A stretch of DNA of 64,000 nucleotides from Collinsella aerofaciens (lineage in GTDB: Bacteria; Actinomycetota; Coriobacteriia; Coriobacteriales; Coriobacteriaceae): positions 115,491 through 179,490 of the forward strand of contig NZ_WWSY01000002.1 of assembly GCF_009876115.1 (NCBI RefSeq). Direction: 5' to 3'. Positions 35,701 to 44,356 of this stretch are shown here, piece by piece; position 1 is the first letter of the stretch, and each line of letters opens with the position of its first letter. The notes under the pieces are model-generated. The model was given only the letters and a program-made list of their open reading frames with translations. It was not told where the DNA came from and made no database searches. The position numbers and the translations under genes are program-made.

Positions 35701-37129
35701 AATGGTGGTGCCCGTTGCGTACGAGACCGCAGACGGTTGCGGCTGCGCATCGTACGCCGTGATCGGCCAGTCCATTGCGGGCTGGGGCGTTATGCCACCA
35801 GACGCCACGGTACCCCATGCGGTGCCGTGGCCACAACATTCGGGCTTTTTGGCCACCGTCAACGAGCAACTGCAACATATTACTTGGACGCGAGGCGCAT
35901 CGGCATTTGCAACGCAGCCCGTGGGTGCCGCAGGCTGTGGCCCGGCGTCGTTTAGCGTAAGCAACAACGGCAGGTGCGTGCTCTATGTAGAGAACACCGA
36001 TGGCAAGGTGGGACAAACCTACGACGAAGAAGGCAACCCGGTAGCAGTGATGGGCAAGCACTTCCGCATCTTCGCCAGCACCTTGGCAGGCGATCTGTTC
36101 ACGGAGCCGTTCGTGATGTGCGAGCTGGACCATCCCGTCGATCAGATAACGACATTTTTGACGCCGGGAGGCATGCTCTCCGCGCTCGCCACGCACATTG
36201 TGAGCGCGGAGAAGAGCGAGGCAGAGCTGCACGGCATCGAAGTGCCCTTGGTGGCGTGTGCCACTCCGACGGGCGCGGTCGCTACCTCGGGCGCGGTGGT
36301 GCCCGGAGCAGCAGGCGAATCCTTCATGGTCACGGTGCGAAACGACGGCAACACTTTGCTGACCGCCGGTACGATCGATCTGTACCGAGAGGGCTCCGGC
36401 CAGCCGTTCTCCAGCGCATCCATCGGATTCGGAGCGAACGCACGCATGGCTTCGATCTACGATCCAGAGCTTGCCGAGGATGCTTCGGCCAACGATATGG
36501 CACGCGTGAAATACGCGCTCGAGACGCTGGACGCGCGTTTTGCAACGCACCCGCTGGTAGCCGACAACGGCAACGCCGTGCTGGCACCGGGTTGCACGGC
36601 ACAGTTCCGCATGAGCTTCGCCATCCCCGAGAGTTGGAGCGACGAAGTGGGCAAACGCGTAACACTCTACGCAAAGGCGCGCGACCTGGTGGCGCTCGAC
36701 CCCGTGACGCTCGAGGAAATCCGACCCGGCGCAAACTCGGCACTGGGCGCCGTACTGCACGAGCTTCATGTGCCCGACGCGGCATGCGAACGCTCAAAAG
36801 TTCAGGTCGGCATATGCGACAGCGCGGATACGACAGGACTTCACGACGCCCCGATGACGGCAGACGGCGATGGTGGCTCGAGTGGCGGCGGTACTGACGA
36901 GGGCGGCAGCTCCGGAGGAAGCAGCTCCGGCAGTGGCAAGGACCACGGCAATAACAAGCGCTCCAGAAAAGCGGGCGCGCTTGCGGGCACGGGCGACAGC
37001 AACGTCCCCCTAACCGCAGCCGCAGCAGCACTCGCCGCAGCTGGTGCCGGCCTCGTCGCCTACAGCGCCCGTCGCACGGCGCTCGAAACCGACACCGCCA
37101 ATGAGGTCAATTCGGATAAGCCTCGCTAG
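32762..37129 (+). CDS. Large Tat-exported, probably sortase-anchored surface protein
   Basis: A ~1455-residue secreted protein. The N-terminus MLDRRSLLVAGASSLASIML has a twin-arginine motif. Early residues (~45-130) resemble a carboxypeptidase-regulatory-like Ig fold (KGAQVTLTSRYAAGKQL, TTDDEGTAIFEV). The long middle has no domain that I recognise. The C-terminus has a Gly/Ser spacer, then LAGTGD, a hydrophobic alanine-rich stretch and RR, a cell-wall sorting signal with LAGTG in place of LPXTG. Start ATG at 32762; upstream in-frame codons lack a ribosome site. The neighbouring LuxR protein may control it. Adhesion or host-polymer binding is plausible but unproven. Confidence 0.8.
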   Translation: MLDRRSLLVAGASSLASIMLPRVPGSENAFLLPFAPTEAYADEKDPFRVLVLSRTMFGVVVVDVANKNMPIKGAQVTLTSRYAAGKQLTATTDDEGTAIFEVAPLSEGYVDEATLLDAYDFNGGISISMAGYRDVEIPLARIQGGTAITAPTRPLSDGEPYFRQLTFDEWDIQYAEATFMALPKDDTANEQPDTHAFTVQAHLPQGGQATLRINKVTPAAGSSPETVTQIGQIKASASGADNLATFTLEDKFLDAASGLLEEGCKLRFVLDYQGKTYTLSSPMAVVTAPAAKAESGSTTIIPTTMDQEITPFDFPAAFPGIGGNKFTCWMPLFPILFDFSFAGYVLFGGGYKPASYMNDSGNPDPEYWKKSPRESGAKQANRYLDEMEGKWNQYKSMSAGSGTDPRNTKLFRHHCTLLFTMDIATQLYGSLAYDWVGKTWGNNNDPAYGNIKALFQVRTDLNWTEQFTLGPVPFFLNVNPWVLAKLALAVGAHTHGSGAAFFKNISLDYSNTSGSFTIQIGLAVTFGAGVAGVASSAVRGAASLTLFIGYEKADGHQLPRLRVGADVDVDVILQFVMFKWTTKAWSGSWPTLADSWNMSVDNGDQYVLQRSELALGGDTPYTLDACFGTPGNAEAGGVPQFIASATIVTNAELLARAEVKATAANVAPTVRDWDRAVTRIELEADAESDDTGQIEHFVHALIEDDDNAAPMYKYAYIGQPTNVVADPNANSAGVSEDERGGIKPSSDNVLFTGVLSEAHMKLAMIAGAECLFRIASVRYGENGRSRLVVHTKANGTWSAPTPVDFPLGFGEGDVERDGIYDYDFDVVEYTDGRENQDAYVLLVSGERRDGDNTPFDTASTSGILSVVRLRISNGGVRVVSHTSWRSISRGRLQEDGYHCLQCPRITVGKTLADGRLSGAYLHRRGATAEKALGSEAEVALECFTLWSDVSGDSLTFRQVLRFPQAPSSIELGEPENINGKMVVPVAYETADGCGCASYAVIGQSIAGWGVMPPDATVPHAVPWPQHSGFLATVNEQLQHITWTRGASAFATQPVGAAGCGPASFSVSNNGRCVLYVENTDGKVGQTYDEEGNPVAVMGKHFRIFASTLAGDLFTEPFVMCELDHPVDQITTFLTPGGMLSALATHIVSAEKSEAELHGIEVPLVACATPTGAVATSGAVVPGAAGESFMVTVRNDGNTLLTAGTIDLYREGSGQPFSSASIGFGANARMASIYDPELAEDASANDMARVKYALETLDARFATHPLVADNGNAVLAPGCTAQFRMSFAIPESWSDEVGKRVTLYAKARDLVALDPVTLEEIRPGANSALGAVLHELHVPDAACERSKVQVGICDSADTTGLHDAPMTADGDGGSSGGGTDEGGSSGGSSSGSGKDHGNNKRSRKAGALAGTGDSNVPLTAAAAALAAAGAGLVAYSARRTALETDTANEVNSDKPR

Positions 37130-37181
37130 CTCCTAGTTACTTTTGTGAGAGACGCCGACTCGGCTCATCGAACATCAAAAT

Positions 37182-37211
37182 GGGCTGGCCCCGATAACTC
37201 GGAGCCAGCCC
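37182..37211. terminator. Hairpin between convergent genes
   Basis: GGGCTGGC (37182-37189) pairs with GCCAGCCC (37204-37211), extended by CCGA/TCGG inside. It lies between the surface-protein gene and the lipoprotein gene and may serve both; the T-runs are weak. Confidence 0.6.
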
Positions 37212-37239
37212 TGAGTCGCCTGACGTAAGAATTGCGGCG

Positions 37240-38256
37240 TTACTTGAGCTTCAGTGCCTCCATCATGGGCACGGCGGCATCCCAGTCGATCTTCCAGCCA
37301 ATCGACACGCGGACGGTCTCGCCCGTCGCGGGAGCCGTCGCAAACAGCGTATGGCCGTTGTCGGGACCGGTAAAGCGCAGCCACGTTATGCCGTTGTACT
37401 CAACCTGGTCGGTTGTTGTCTCCTTGCCTTCGTAGACCTGCTCTAGGCTTGCAACCTCTTCCTCCGGCGAGCGCGGGAAGATGCTGATGTTCAGATGTCC
37501 TCCAGTCTCGTCGTGGAAGAAGTTTGCCTTTTCGCGCTCTTCGTCGGACGAATCCAGCGTGTACCCATCGGCGGCCTCGATGCTGTACGATGCGCAGTCG
37601 ATGCCCGTTAAATCTGCCTTCTCGCCAGAATCGGCCACGCCGCCGGCCGCCTTGAACTCCTTGGTCTCGCATCCCGTGGTGTCAAAGTGCATGGCCTCAT
37701 GATTCTTGGCGGGGGCGTAAGCGTCTACGAACTCGACAGTGATGGGCCCGTAGTACGCCGTCTTGGGCGCCCAGAAATACACGTACTCAACGGTCTCGCC
37801 CGGGCCGATATCTGGCCTCTTGGAAAGATCGATGCCCTCGTGAAGCTCATCGGGAGCCTCACTTGCAACGTAGTCGAGCACGGCCGACTTGCCGGAAGTA
37901 AACAACGGGTCGCCTGCCTCAAGATCGCCTTGGGCAGCATGCACGTTAAAGGAACTGAACGTCCTGTTCTTTGTGTTGTTGTTGGTAATCTTGATGTGCA
38001 GGTAAAAGCCGTCCTGCTTCTTAGCATCACCGCGATAGAACGTACCGTGAGCCACCGACTCGTAGGTAATGCCTGCCACCTCGACCGTCTGCGACTCATA
38101 GGCCCTGGGCTTCTCGGCCTTCTCCTGCACAGGTGCGCTCCCGCCCGAGCCACTCGGCGCATTACCGCCGCAGCCGGCCACCGTACATGCCAGCACGGCC
38201 GAAAGCGTCACGGTGGGAATTCCTAACAGCAGCTTCTTCGTCATGGGCTTCATCAT
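37240..38256 (-). CDS. Lipoprotein with Ig-like DUF4352-type region
   Basis: A 338-residue exported lipoprotein. The signal peptide ends in lipobox TVAGC, followed by a Gly/Ser linker. The N-terminal half has FYLHIKITNNNTKNRTFSSF and GETVEYVYFWAPK, resembling DUF4352-type Ig folds that bind envelope components. The C-terminal ~120 residues form a second beta-rich domain with WLRFTGPDNGHTLFATAPA. Two adjacent ATG codons (38256, 38253) follow GGAG. It is monocistronic and divergent from the topoisomerase pair. Confidence 0.8.
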   Translation of the reverse strand: MMKPMTKKLLLGIPTVTLSAVLACTVAGCGGNAPSGSGGSAPVQEKAEKPRAYESQTVEVAGITYESVAHGTFYRGDAKKQDGFYLHIKITNNNTKNRTFSSFNVHAAQGDLEAGDPLFTSGKSAVLDYVASEAPDELHEGIDLSKRPDIGPGETVEYVYFWAPKTAYYGPITVEFVDAYAPAKNHEAMHFDTTGCETKEFKAAGGVADSGEKADLTGIDCASYSIEAADGYTLDSSDEEREKANFFHDETGGHLNISIFPRSPEEEVASLEQVYEGKETTTDQVEYNGITWLRFTGPDNGHTLFATAPATGETVRVSIGWKIDWDAAVPMMEALKLK

Positions 38257-38400
38257 CCTCACCGCTCCTTTCGGCTTGTAGCTCATCCGTTGCCCGAGTC
38301 TCAAGTCGACCCCGTGGCATCGGCTTCCACTATGAGCGTATGACGAAACACGGCGCGGGCGAAGTGACCCACGGCCCAAATAACGACCCGCCAGCGTTCC

Positions 38401-38444
38401 TTATGGGCCAAAGGGACTCGCACACGCACGCCCGTGGCCCATAA
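38401..38444. repeat. Hairpin in the divergent intergenic region
   Basis: TTATGGGCC (38401-38409) pairs with GGCCCATAA (38436-38444), with GGG/CCC inside. It may be a REP-like element or a transcription barrier between the divergent promoters. Confidence 0.5.
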
Positions 38445-38510
38445 AACGAGACGCTTGTCCCAATGTTCGATTCGGAACAACAATCCGCACGACACGTTTT
38501 ACCCATTATC

Positions 38511-38524
38511 CGAACGATTGTTCG
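38511..38524. promoter_or_regulatory. Candidate LexA (SOS) box
   Basis: CGAACGATTGTTCG is a perfect dyad of the CGAAC-N4-GTTCG type bound by LexA in Gram-positive bacteria. It lies ~15 nt before a TTGGAA-17-TATGCT promoter (38539-38567) of the topoisomerase pair. Confidence 0.5.
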
Positions 38525-38623
38525 ATGGATTTCGTGTTGGTTGGAATCGTCTGTGGGCTGGGCTATGCTACCTTGACTATCTATATGACTAAAACGCAGC
38601 AAAGGAGCACCGAGAGAGCGAGC

Positions 38624-40621
38624 ATGGCAAAAAACACCGCAAACTATGGTAACGACAGTATTCGTCAGCTCAAGGACGAGGAGCGCGTACGCCTGCGCCC
38701 CGCCGTCATCTTTGGCTCGGACGGACTCGATGGCTGCGCGCATGCTGCCTTCGAGATCCTGTCCAACGCCGTTGACGAGGCACGCCAGGGCTACGGCAAA
38801 CTTATCACCCTTACCGCCTTTCGCGATGGCTCCATTCAGGTAGAGGATAACGGCCGTGGCTGCCCGCTCGACTGGAACCCTTCCGAGAAGCGCTTTAACT
38901 GGGAGCTCGTCTTCTGCGAGCTCTACGCCGGCGGCAAGTACAACAACAACCAGGGCGGCGACTACGACTTCTCGCTCGGCACCAACGGCCTGGGCTCCTG
39001 CGCGACCCAGTACGCTTCCGAGTACATGGACGTCACGGTTTGGCGTGACGGTAACAAGTACTCCCTGCACTTTAAGAAGGGCAAGGTCGTCGGCGCCAAA
39101 AAGAAGGCACTCGAGATTGAGCCCAGCGCCGAGGACCGCACCGGCACCACCATCAAGTGGCGCCCCGATCTTGAGGTCTTTACCTCCATCAGCATCCCCC
39201 ACGATTGGTATCGCGAGACCATGCGCCGCCAGGCCGTGGTCAACGCCAACGTGACCTTCCGCCTTCGCATCGAGGGCGACGATGGCGAGTTTTCCGAAGA
39301 GGACTTTTGCTATCCCAAGGGCATCGAGGACTACGTACTCGAAAAGGTCGGTACCGACTACCTCACCGAGCCCTTCTTTATCGAGGCCGACCGTCGCGGT
39401 CGCGATCGCGAGGACCTGCCCGATTACAACGTAAAGATCACCGCGTGCATGTGCTTCTCGCGCACCTTCATGATGCAGGAGTACTACCACAACTCCTCCT
39501 GGCTCGAGAACGGCGGCTCGCCGGAGAAGGCGGCCCGTAGCGCTCTGACCAGCGCCATCGACGCCTACATTAAGCAACAGGGCAAATACAACAAAAACGA
39601 GAGCGGCATCAAATGGCAGGACGTCCAGGACTGCCTAGTTCTGGTGACCAACTGCTTCTCCACCCAGACGTCCTACGAAAACCAGACCAAGAAAGCCATC
39701 AACAACCGCTTTATCCAGCAGGCCATGACGGCATTCTTTAAGGAGCGCCTCTCGACCTACTTGATCGAGAACAAAGACGCCGCCAACAAGATCATGGAAC
39801 AGGTGCTCATCAACAAGCGCTCGCGCGAGAACGCCGAGAAGACGCGCCAGAGCATCAAGACCAACCTGCAGCAGAAGACCGACATGGCCAACCGCGTGCA
39901 GAAATTCATCGACTGCCGCTCCAAGGACAAGAGCCGTCGCGAGATCTACATCGTAGAGGGTGACTCGGCAGCAGGCGCCATTCGCACCTCGCGCGATGCC
40001 GAGTTCCAAGGTGTTATGCCCGTCCGAGGCAAGATCCTCAATTGCCTGAAGGAGGACTATCCGCGCATCTTTAAGTCCGACATCATCATGGACCTTATGC
40101 GCGTGCTGGGCTGCGGTGTGGAGATCAAGGACAAGCGCATCAAGAATCTTGGCGCCTTTGACCTGAACAACCTCAACTGGAACAAGGTCATCATCTGTAC
40201 GGACGCCGACGTCGACGGTTATCACATCCGCACGCTCGTGCTCACCATGCTCTACCGCCTGGTGCCCACGCTTATCGACGAGGGTTACGTGTATATCGCC
40301 GAGTCTCCGCTCTACGAGATCAACTGCAAAGAGAAGACCTACTTTGCCTACACCGAGCTCGAGAAGAACGGCATCCTCAAAGAGATTGGCGACCAGAAGT
40401 GCTCCATCAACCGCTCCAAGGGTCTTGGTGAAAACGACCCGGACATGATGTGGCTCACCACCATGAACCCCGAGACGCGTCGCCTGATTAAGGTGGAGCC
40501 CGAGGACGTCACCAAGATGGAAACCATGTTCAACCTGTTGCTGGGCAACGACGAGGCTGGCCGCAAGCGCCATATCTCCGAGCACGGCAAGGAATACCTG
40601 GACCAGCTGGACCTGCAGTAG
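38624..40621 (+). CDS. Type II topoisomerase subunit B (non-canonical GyrB/ParE)
   Basis: A 665-residue ATPase subunit. The GHKL ATP site is seen in LSNAVDEARQGYG and VEDNGRGCPLDW, with GTNGLGSCATQYAS as the lid. The TOPRIM domain has YIVEGDSAAGAIRTSRDAEF and ICTDADVDGYHIRTL. The usual ParE reading after EGDSA is GGSAK; AAGAIRT here places it in a divergent clade paired with its own A subunit. Start ATG at 38624. The A-subunit gene follows after 45 nt. It may be a second, specialised topoisomerase beside the housekeeping gyrase. Confidence 0.85.
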   Translation: MAKNTANYGNDSIRQLKDEERVRLRPAVIFGSDGLDGCAHAAFEILSNAVDEARQGYGKLITLTAFRDGSIQVEDNGRGCPLDWNPSEKRFNWELVFCELYAGGKYNNNQGGDYDFSLGTNGLGSCATQYASEYMDVTVWRDGNKYSLHFKKGKVVGAKKKALEIEPSAEDRTGTTIKWRPDLEVFTSISIPHDWYRETMRRQAVVNANVTFRLRIEGDDGEFSEEDFCYPKGIEDYVLEKVGTDYLTEPFFIEADRRGRDREDLPDYNVKITACMCFSRTFMMQEYYHNSSWLENGGSPEKAARSALTSAIDAYIKQQGKYNKNESGIKWQDVQDCLVLVTNCFSTQTSYENQTKKAINNRFIQQAMTAFFKERLSTYLIENKDAANKIMEQVLINKRSRENAEKTRQSIKTNLQQKTDMANRVQKFIDCRSKDKSRREIYIVEGDSAAGAIRTSRDAEFQGVMPVRGKILNCLKEDYPRIFKSDIIMDLMRVLGCGVEIKDKRIKNLGAFDLNNLNWNKVIICTDADVDGYHIRTLVLTMLYRLVPTLIDEGYVYIAESPLYEINCKEKTYFAYTELEKNGILKEIGDQKCSINRSKGLGENDPDMMWLTTMNPETRRLIKVEPEDVTKMETMFNLLLGNDEAGRKRHISEHGKEYLDQLDLQ

Positions 40622-40666
40622 CAGCAAATCGATAACGACGGCCCATAAGAAGTTCAAGAGGATATC

Positions 40667-42907
40667 GTGGCAAAGAAGAAGACGAAGAACCAGCCAAAGA
40701 AAAAGCAGGTCAACGCCGAGAACGTCATCGGCCTGCACTCCGAGGTCACCGACCAGCCGATCACACAGACGCTCGAGGTCAACTACATGCCCTACGCCAT
40801 GAGCGTAAACGTCTCGCGCGCATTCCCCGAGATCGACGGCTTTAAGCCCTCGCACCGCAAGCTGCTCTACACCATGTACAAAATGGGTCTGCTCAAGGGC
40901 GAGCGCCAGAAGAGCGCCAACATCGTGGGCCAGACCATGAAGCTCAACCCGCACGGCGATGCCGCGATCTACGAGACGATGGTGCGCCTAGCCACCGGCA
41001 ACGAAGCGTTGCTTGCCCCCTTCGTGGAGTCGAAGGGCAACTTTGGCAAGTACTATTCGGGCGACCTGAGCTACGCCGCCTCGCGTTATACCGAGGCCAA
41101 GCTCTCCCCCATCAGCGCCGAAATCTTCAAGGACATCGACAAGGACCCGGTCGACTTCGTCGACAGCTACGACGGCGCCATGAAGGAGCCGCGCCTGCTG
41201 CCCACCACGTTCCCCAACATCCTCGTCTCGGCCAACAAGGGCATCGGCGTCGCCATGGCGTCAGACATCTGCGGTTTCAACCTCAACGAAGTCTGCACCG
41301 CCACCATGCACTACCTGCAGGATCCCGACTGCGACCTGCTTGAGTATATGCCCATGCCCGACTTCTCGACCGGCGGCGAAATTATCTACCGCCGCGAGGA
41401 GATGGAAAAGATTATCGAGACCGGTCTTGGCAGCTTCCAGATCCGCTCCCGCTGGCGCTGGATTCCCGAAGAGCGCATCATCGAGGTCTACGAGATCCCC
41501 TACACCACCAAGACCGATGTCATCATCGAACGCATCGTTAAGCTCTCCAAAGAGGGCAAGGTCAAGGAGATTGCCGACATCCGCGACGAGACCGACCTTT
41601 CGGGTCTGCGCATCGCTATCGACCTTAAGCGCGGCGTCGACCCCGACAAGCTCATGGCCAAGCTTTATCGCTCGACCACGCTGCAGGATTCGTTCTCGTG
41701 CAACTTTAACGTGCTGGTCGACGGCTATCCCCGCGTTATGGGCGTGCGCCAGATTCTGCACGAGTGGGTCAAGTGGCGTATTGAGTCCACGCGCCGCCGC
41801 ATTAACTTTGACCTGGGCAAAAAGTCCGAGCGCCTGCACCTGCTGCACGGCCTTGAGGCAATTCTGCTCGATATCGACAAGGCCATCGCCATCATCCGCG
41901 GCACCAAGCTCGAAGCCGAGGTCGTGCCCAACCTTATGAAGGGTTTCGACATTGACGAGACCCAGGCCGAGTTTGTTGCCGAACTTAAGCTCCGCAACAT
42001 CAATGAGGAATACATTCTCAACCGCACCAAGGACGTCGCTAAGCTCGAGGGCGAGATTGCCGAGCTTGAGGAGATTCTCTCGAGCGAGGAGAACATCAAG
42101 AAGGTCATCAGCGACGAGCTGGCAGCGGTCAACAAGAAGTATGTGATGCCGCGCCGCACGGGCAGGATCGAGCCCCATGAGGTTATCGAGGTAAGCTTGG
42201 AGCCCGAGGTCGAGGAGTACCCGGTCACTATCATGCTTTCGCGCGATGGCTACCTTAAGAAGATGACGGACCGCGTGCTCAAGAAGGCAACCACGCTCAA
42301 GTACAAGGACGGCGACAAACCCTTTATCGAATTCCCGTCCTCCAACACCCACGAGCTGCTGGTCTTTACCAACAAGAGCCAGGTGTACAAGTGCAAGGTT
42401 GCGGCGTTTGAGGACACCAAGTCGGCCCAGCTGGGCTCGTACCTGCCCACCGACCTTGAGATGGAACCCGACGAGAGTGTCATCTGGGTCATCGACCCCG
42501 AGGACTACAAGGCCGACGTGCTGTTTGTCTTTGAGAACGGCCGCGTGGTGCGCGTCGCACTTGCCGGATACGTTACCAAGACCAACCGCAAGCGCCTTAA
42601 AAACGCCATCTACGGTGGCAGCAAGCTGCTGTATGCCCAGGTGCTCAAGGAAGATCGCGACATCGCGCTGGTCTCGAGCGACTATCGTTTGATGAACTTC
42701 AACACGTCGCTGCTCAAGACCAAGACGACCACCAACACGCAGGGCGTCCAAGCCTTTACCGCCAAGAAGGGCCGCTCGATCACCACCGTCGGCACGACCG
42801 AGGAGATCCTTGGCGCCGGCGTCTCTGCCGAGAAGTTCACCGCGCAGAGCCTGCCCTCCGCCGGTGCCCTCATGAAGGAAAACGACATGCCGAGCTTGTT
42901 TGACTAG
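40667..42907 (+). CDS. Type II topoisomerase subunit A (non-canonical GyrA/ParC)
   Basis: A 746-residue DNA-cleavage subunit. The winged-helix core shows the catalytic tyrosine in AASRYTEAKLS. The quinolone-determining region reads GFKPSHRKLLYTMYKMGLL, then NIVGQTMKLNPHGDAAIYE. A helical coiled arm with LEGEIAELEEILSSEEN and a C-terminal beta-pinwheel-like region follow. The basic N-terminus (AKKKTKNQPKKKQ) is unusual. Start is GTG at 40667 after AGAGGATATC. It is in an operon with the B subunit and ends at a strong terminator. Confidence 0.88.
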   Translation: MAKKKTKNQPKKKQVNAENVIGLHSEVTDQPITQTLEVNYMPYAMSVNVSRAFPEIDGFKPSHRKLLYTMYKMGLLKGERQKSANIVGQTMKLNPHGDAAIYETMVRLATGNEALLAPFVESKGNFGKYYSGDLSYAASRYTEAKLSPISAEIFKDIDKDPVDFVDSYDGAMKEPRLLPTTFPNILVSANKGIGVAMASDICGFNLNEVCTATMHYLQDPDCDLLEYMPMPDFSTGGEIIYRREEMEKIIETGLGSFQIRSRWRWIPEERIIEVYEIPYTTKTDVIIERIVKLSKEGKVKEIADIRDETDLSGLRIAIDLKRGVDPDKLMAKLYRSTTLQDSFSCNFNVLVDGYPRVMGVRQILHEWVKWRIESTRRRINFDLGKKSERLHLLHGLEAILLDIDKAIAIIRGTKLEAEVVPNLMKGFDIDETQAEFVAELKLRNINEEYILNRTKDVAKLEGEIAELEEILSSEENIKKVISDELAAVNKKYVMPRRTGRIEPHEVIEVSLEPEVEEYPVTIMLSRDGYLKKMTDRVLKKATTLKYKDGDKPFIEFPSSNTHELLVFTNKSQVYKCKVAAFEDTKSAQLGSYLPTDLEMEPDESVIWVIDPEDYKADVLFVFENGRVVRVALAGYVTKTNRKRLKNAIYGGSKLLYAQVLKEDRDIALVSSDYRLMNFNTSLLKTKTTTNTQGVQAFTAKKGRSITTVGTTEEILGAGVSAEKFTAQSLPSAGALMKENDMPSLFD

Positions 42908-42944
42908 GTACCACGGCAACGAGATCGTTAGATACTTCGCAAAG

Positions 42945-42993
42945 CGACGAGGCCCGGAACGCAACGGCATTGCGCCCGGGACTCGTCGTTTTT
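42945..42993 (+). terminator. Terminator of the topoisomerase operon
   Basis: CGACGAGGCCCGG pairs with CCCGGGACTCGTCG around a central loop, followed directly by TTTTT (42989-42993). Confidence 0.85.
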
Positions 42994-43088
42994 CTTCTCA
43001 ACTATTTTTTAACGCAGATAAATTGATTTCTGCTTATTTTCTGCGTAAAAAATGTCAGCGTCACTGCTTCGATGCCCTTTGGTCAGTC

Positions 43089-43145
43089 GTTAGCAAAACT
43101 TGCAAAAGTTAGCAAAACTTGCAAAAATTAGCAAAACTTGCAAAG
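43089..43145. repeat. Three tandem 19-bp repeats before an AAA ATPase gene
   Basis: Units at 43089, 43108 and 43127 read TTAGCAAAACTTGCAAAA with a G or A before them. The first junction forms the dyad AACTT-GCAA-AAGTT. The array ends in the ribosome site AAAGGAG of the next gene, so a bound protein could block both transcription and translation start. Confidence 0.85.
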
Positions 43146-43153
43146 GAGCTACC

Positions 43154-44248
43154 ATGGAGTACAGCAAGAACCCCTTTACCCCGACGTTCGGAAGCGTCCC
43201 TCCCTTTCTAGCGGGTCGCGAGCATATCCTGCGTGACATCAACCGTGGCTTTATCAACGGCCCGGGAGATCCCAACCTGTCGACCATTTTTACTGGCGCA
43301 AGGGGAACGGGCAAGACGGCGCTTCTCTCGCTCCTTTCAGAAACGGCGCTTGAACACGGCTGGATCGCAGCAAATGTCTCCGCCATGCCAGACATGCTCG
43401 AAGATATTATCGAGCGAACCAAAGAAGCCGCAGATAGCTACCTCTCACAGCCTCACGCGCGCATAAACGGTGTTCAAATTGGCCCAGTGGGCATCGATTG
43501 GACATATGCTCAAGAGGCTCAGGGCAACTGGCGCACGCGCATGAATGGCATCTTTAAGCAACTCGAAAAACATGACATCGGACTTCTCATCACCATCGAT
43601 GAAGTCACCGTCGATCTCGAAGAAATGCTTCAATTTGCCTCTGTTTACCAGCACTTTGTACGCGAAGGTAAAAAAGTTGCCCTACTCATGGCAGGACTGC
43701 CCTACAAAGTATCGGCACTGCTGCGCAACGATTCCGTCTCGTTCCTCAGGCGCTCCCAGTATCATCAGCTGGGACGAATCACTGATGTTGAGATTGCAAA
43801 CGCGTTTCGCAAAACCGTTGAGGCCGGAGGACGTTCAATCACACCAGGAGCGCTCGAGAATGCTGTGAAGGCCGTCGACGGATTTCCCTATATGATGCAG
43901 CTCGTCGGATATCGCACATGGGATGTTTCGGAGAACTCGCCCAAAATCAGTGCACCTGATGTACAGCAGGGTTCTCTGCTTGCCCGCATGGAGCTACGCG
44001 ATCGAATTCTCGAAACGACCTATCGGGAGCTTTCCGATAAAGACATTGAGTTTTTGCTCGCGATGCTGCCCGATTCTGGCCCCAGCAGGGTCTCGGAGAT
44101 AGCCAAACGCATGGGCGTCGCCAGCAACTACGCAAGTCAATATAAACGCCGCCTCCTGGAGGACGGCGTCATCGGAGAGCGCGGGCGTGGTCTCGTTGGC
44201 TTTGACATCCCCGCGTTCAGGGAGTTCCTGAACGAGAAGGCCTCCTAG
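43154..44248 (+). CDS. AAA-type ATP-binding protein with C-terminal winged helix
   Basis: A 364-residue protein. Walker A is GARGTGKTALL, the Walker B region is LLITIDEVTVD, and an LMAGLPYKVSALL sensor-like strand follows. The C-terminal ~80 residues include SRVSEIAKRMGVASNYASQY, a helix-turn-helix. This resembles archaeal-ATPase/ORC-like AAA proteins common in Coriobacteriia, many linked to mobile or defence loci. ATG at 43154 after AAAGGAG. Three 19-bp repeats directly upstream may be its own operator. Function unknown. Confidence 0.78.
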   Translation: MEYSKNPFTPTFGSVPPFLAGREHILRDINRGFINGPGDPNLSTIFTGARGTGKTALLSLLSETALEHGWIAANVSAMPDMLEDIIERTKEAADSYLSQPHARINGVQIGPVGIDWTYAQEAQGNWRTRMNGIFKQLEKHDIGLLITIDEVTVDLEEMLQFASVYQHFVREGKKVALLMAGLPYKVSALLRNDSVSFLRRSQYHQLGRITDVEIANAFRKTVEAGGRSITPGALENAVKAVDGFPYMMQLVGYRTWDVSENSPKISAPDVQQGSLLARMELRDRILETTYRELSDKDIEFLLAMLPDSGPSRVSEIAKRMGVASNYASQYKRRLLEDGVIGERGRGLVGFDIPAFREFLNEKAS

Positions 44249-44278
44249 CACGCCAAGATTATCCGCAAGGGCGACGGC

Positions 44279-44343
44279 GCATGGCAATCAGCAATCCTCT
44301 TGGTAAGGGCAGCAAGCATTTCCGCTTGTGCTGATTGCCATGC
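44279..44343. terminator. 15-bp perfect hairpin between convergent genes
   Basis: GCATGGCAATCAGCA (44279-44293) pairs perfectly with 44329-44343. It lies between the AAA ATPase gene and the convergent flavoprotein gene. An inner AGCAAGC/GCTTGT pairing is also possible. Confidence 0.7.
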
Positions 44344-44356
44344 GTTCTTCTTGTCC

